From: Sphingomonas sp. PL-96
GTDB taxonomy: Bacteria; Pseudomonadota; Alphaproteobacteria; Sphingomonadales; Sphingomonadaceae
Length of the DNA: 64,000 nucleotides
Direction of reading: 5' to 3'
NCBI RefSeq assembly: GCF_020707215.1
Contig: NZ_JAJFET010000004.1
Location: forward strand, 62,001 to 126,000
The stretch's first letter is position 1; each line of letters opens with the position of its first letter. Both the position numbers and the translations under genes were made by a program. Positions 61,455 to 64,000 of this stretch are shown here, one piece after another. The notes under the pieces are model-generated. The model had not been told where the DNA came from and searched no databases. It was given only the letters and a program-made list of their open reading frames with translations.

Positions 61455-64000
61455 TGCTTCGTCTCGCTTACCGCTGCCCAGATTTCCGCGACCCGTTGCC
61501 GTGCCGCGTCCAGCGACGCAACCGCGCTGTCCCAGTCCGCCTGCCCCAGCGCCCGCGCGACCAGCGCCCGCGAGGCGGATGGCGGCAGCTGCGCGTCCGG
61601 GGCGACCAGCCGGAAGGTCACGAGAGCGCGGGTCAACAGCGCATGCGCCCCCGCCAGCCCCTCGGGCAGCAGCCCTGCCGCCTCCAGTGCCGCGATCGCA
61701 GTCGGAAGGTCAGGATGGAGGCCGGTGCGGTGGACCAGCTGGGCGACGTGCACCGTGAACTCCAGGTCGACCAGCCCGCCGGGCGCGAGCTTCACGTCGA
61801 GCGGGCCTTGCGCGGGCTTGTGGCGCGCCATTTCGGCCCGCATCTCGCGCGCCTCCGCCACCACGTCGCGCTCGGGCCGGTCGCCCTCCAGCACGCGCCG
61901 GATGATGCCCGCTACCTGTTCGCGCGCCGCTGGCGACCCAAACACCGGCCGCGCGCGGGTCAGCGCCATATGCTCCCAGGTCCAGGCGCTTTCACGCTGG
62001 TAGCGGGCGAATCCCTCCAGCGAGACCACCAGCGGTCCCTGCCCGCCCGAAGGCCGCAGCCGCGTGTCGATTTCGTACAGCGGCCCCGAAGCGGTTGCCA
62101 CCGAAAGCGCCGCCGTCACCCGCTGCGCCAGGCGATTGTAGTAGAGCACTGCCCCCAGCGGCTTGGCCCCGTCGGACTCGGCACGATAATCGCCCGTGAA
62201 CAGATAAATGACGTCCAGGTCGGAGGCGTGGGTCAGCAGCCCGCCGCCCAAGCGGCCGAGCGCCACGATCACCAGCTCGCTCTCCGGCACGCGGCCATGC
62301 TGGGCCGCGAACTCGGCGACGGTGGCGGTGACCAGCGTCTCGATCGCGGCTTCGGCAACCCGCGCATAACCGGCAGCCACGGTCAGCGGGTCGCTGGTGC
62401 CTGCAACGATCTGTGCGCCCAGCGCAAAGCGCTTCTCGCCCACCACCGCGCGGGCATGGTCGAGCACCGCCTCATAGGGCATGCCGGCGTCGCGCGGCAG
62501 CATCTCGGCCGCGAGCTCCGCCACCTCCCCCACCGGCTCCAGCGCGCTTGCGTCCATCAGCCCGTCGAGCAGCGTCGCCCGCCGCGCCAGCGCTTCCGCG
62601 AGCGTCGGCGCATGACACAGGATCGCGCTCAGCAGCCGGGCAAGCGCAGGCTGCGCCTCCAGCAGGCGGAACAGGTTGATCGCACTCGGCAGGCGAGCGA
62701 GCATCGCGTCCAGCCGGATCAGCGCCTGATAGGGGTCGCTCGCGGTGGCGAGGCTGGTGAGCATCTCCGGCAGGGCGGCTTCCAGCGCCGTGCGCGCGGC
62801 GGGGCTGCGCAGCGCCGGATAGCGGCCGCTGCGCCAGTCGCCGATCCGCCGCATCGCCTGGTCCGCGGGATCGAAGCCCAGCTCCGCCAGCCGCGCCTCC
62901 AGCAACTGCGCGTCGGCGGGCACCGCGGGCCGGTCGGTCTCGCCCAGCGTGTCGTACACCGCGGCCACCGCCGCCACCTGCGGCCAGAGCAGGTCGAGCA
63001 GCGCCGCCCCGCCTTCGACACCGTGCAGCCGCGCGACATGGTCCAGCGCTTCCGGGGAGGTCGGGAGACTGTGGGTCTGGCGATCGTCCACCATCTGCAG
63101 CCGGTGCTCGATCGTGCGGAACAGCGTGTAGCCTTGCGCCAGCGTCGCAGCCTGTTCGGGCGCGATCCAGCCGGCATCCGCCAGCACCGCCAGTGCGTCC
63201 AGCGTGGCCGGCGCCCGCAGCGCACGGTCGCGCCCGCCGTGGATCAGCTGGTGGACCTGCGCGAAGAACTCCGCCTCCCGAATGCCGCCGCGCCCGCGCT
63301 TCAGGTCGTACCCGGGTCCGAACGCCTGGCCCTGCGCATAATGATCGCGGATGCGGCCCGAAATCTGCCGGATCTCCGCCACCGCGCCATAATCGAGCGC
63401 GCGCCGCCACACGAACGGGCGGATCGCGACCAGGAACCGCCGCCCCAGCGACAGGTCGCCCGCCGCGGCCCGCGCGCGGATGAACGCCGCGCGCTCCCAA
63501 GGCAGCGCCTGCGACTCATAATAGCTGATCGCCGCCCCCACCGGCAGCGCAATGGGCGACGCCTCCGGCGCGGGCCGCAGCCTGAGGTCGACGCGCAGCA
63601 CATAGCCGTCCCCATCGCGCGTCTGCAGCAGCTCGGTCGCGCGCCTGGCGATCTTGATCGCGGCCTCGTCCGCGGTCTCGCGCTCCCGGTGCGGCAGGGT
63701 CGCGCGATCGAACAACAGGATCGGGTCCACATCGGACGAGTAATTCAGCTCGCGGCTGCCCTGCTTGCCGAGCGCGATCGCGACAAAGCCTTGGGGCTGC
63801 GCGCCGGGCGTGCGTTCCTCGATCGCCGCGCGGATTGCCACGTCCAGCGCATGGTCGGCAAAGTCGCTCAGCAATCGCGTGACGCGCCGCAGGTCATAAG
63901 CGCCCGACAGGTCGCCCAGTGCCACCAGCAGCGCCACTCGCCGCCGCTCGATCCGCAGCCGCCGGGCCACGCCCATGTCGCCGTCCGCGACCCTGGCGTG
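61451..64000 (-). CDS. glnE: Bifunctional glutamine synthetase adenylyltransferase/deadenylase (GlnE), partial
   Basis: At least 849 residues are in the window; the N-terminus lies beyond 64000. GlnE adenylylates and deadenylylates glutamine synthetase under PII control. Two nucleotidyltransferase domains are seen: GKQGSRELNYSSDVDPILLF and GRLGGGLLTHASDLDVIYLF, each with the SDxD metal site, plus KRGRGGIREAEFFAQ and LAPGGLVDLEFTV. The stop overlaps the bcp start. The start codon is not visible. Confidence 0.96.
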   Translation of the reverse strand, partial: HARVADGDMGVARRLRIERRRVALLVALGDLSGAYDLRRVTRLLSDFADHALDVAIRAAIEERTPGAQPQGFVAIALGKQGSRELNYSSDVDPILLFDRATLPHRERETADEAAIKIARRATELLQTRDGDGYVLRVDLRLRPAPEASPIALPVGAAISYYESQALPWERAAFIRARAAAGDLSLGRRFLVAIRPFVWRRALDYGAVAEIRQISGRIRDHYAQGQAFGPGYDLKRGRGGIREAEFFAQVHQLIHGGRDRALRAPATLDALAVLADAGWIAPEQAATLAQGYTLFRTIEHRLQMVDDRQTHSLPTSPEALDHVARLHGVEGGAALLDLLWPQVAAVAAVYDTLGETDRPAVPADAQLLEARLAELGFDPADQAMRRIGDWRSGRYPALRSPAARTALEAALPEMLTSLATASDPYQALIRLDAMLARLPSAINLFRLLEAQPALARLLSAILCHAPTLAEALARRATLLDGLMDASALEPVGEVAELAAEMLPRDAGMPYEAVLDHARAVVGEKRFALGAQIVAGTSDPLTVAAGYARVAEAAIETLVTATVAEFAAQHGRVPESELVIVALGRLGGGLLTHASDLDVIYLFTGDYRAESDGAKPLGAVLYYNRLAQRVTAALSVATASGPLYEIDTRLRPSGGQGPLVVSLEGFARYQRESAWTWEHMALTRARPVFGSPAAREQVAGIIRRVLEGDRPERDVVAEAREMRAEMARHKPAQGPLDVKLAPGGLVDLEFTVHVAQLVHRTGLHPDLPTAIAALEAAGLLPEGLAGAHALLTRALVTFRLVAPDAQLPPSASRALVARALGQADWDSAVASLDAARQRVAEIWAAVSETKQ

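Overview
The window is high-GC chromosomal DNA from an alphaproteobacterium, almost certainly a sphingomonad (Sphingomonas or a close genus). The strongest marker is a serine palmitoyltransferase at 49601-50863. Its length and catalytic-residue numbering (His159, Asp231, His234, Lys265) match the Sphingomonas paucimobilis enzyme as I remember it. Supporting marks are xanthan/sphingan-type polysaccharide genes, a GapR-type nucleoid protein, a cysNC fusion and several palindromic intergenic repeats of the kind common in sphingomonads. About 70 protein genes are supported. I found no rRNA, tRNA, CRISPR array, phage or classical insertion sequence. One gene, glnE, runs off the right edge.

Layout. 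0-6.4 kb: an exopolysaccharide module holding a Zn-ribbon methyltransferase, a small RTX Ca-binding protein, a GumK-like glucuronosyltransferase, an AAA+ ATPase, a tyrosine-kinase-like protein with no P-loop, and a GH5 glycanase. A chain-length (Wzz/GumC) protein sits apart at 32.2-33.5 kb. 6.7-11.3 kb: sulfate activation (cysD, cysNC, cysQ) and a TauE/SafE permease. 11.3-17.2 kb: an Mfd-like helicase, an isochorismatase-family hydrolase, an SDR and ruvB. 17.3-21.1 kb: a 2-hydroxyacid dehydrogenase, a secreted glycoside hydrolase and a small secreted protein. 21.1-27.9 kb: ruvA, ruvC, yebC, gapR, a DUF1244 protein, pyruvate kinase, cytochrome b561, a metallophosphoesterase and a nucleotidyltransferase. 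28-33.5 kb: a two-lobed aspartic protease, a GH29 fucosidase, three small unknown genes in a lower-GC stretch, and the chain-length protein. 33.7-45.7 kb: rplU-rpmA with a strong terminator, a GNAT enzyme, LysR/NmrA and GcvA-like regulators, apaG-metZ, two glycosyltransferases, leuB, recO, and a TetR/hydrolase pair. 45.7-49.2 kb: obgE, a DUF4431 protein, proB and an epimerase-like SDR in one overlapping operon. 49.2-56.5 kb: sphingolipid genes. 56.5-64 kb: housekeeping genes (xthA, erpA, M23 peptidase, DUF455, bcp, glnE).

The most interesting region is 48.3-56.5 kb. It gathers a CerR-like SDR, a dedicated acyl carrier protein, serine palmitoyltransferase, an LptF/LptG permease pair, a membrane desaturase/hydroxylase and a GNAT-like protein that resembles bacterial ceramide synthase. 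Read together this looks like a make, modify and export locus for the glycosphingolipids that replace LPS in these bacteria. The export part is inference. Inside it lies a 456-bp cassette with about 47-bp terminal inverted repeats around a frameshifted DUF559 endonuclease gene, which looks like a small mobile element. Other points of note are a BY-kinase homologue with no Walker A lysine and no tyrosine at all, an Mfd-like protein about 80 residues shorter than usual outside the usual mfd neighbourhood, and ruvC without an ordinary start codon at its conserved N-terminus.
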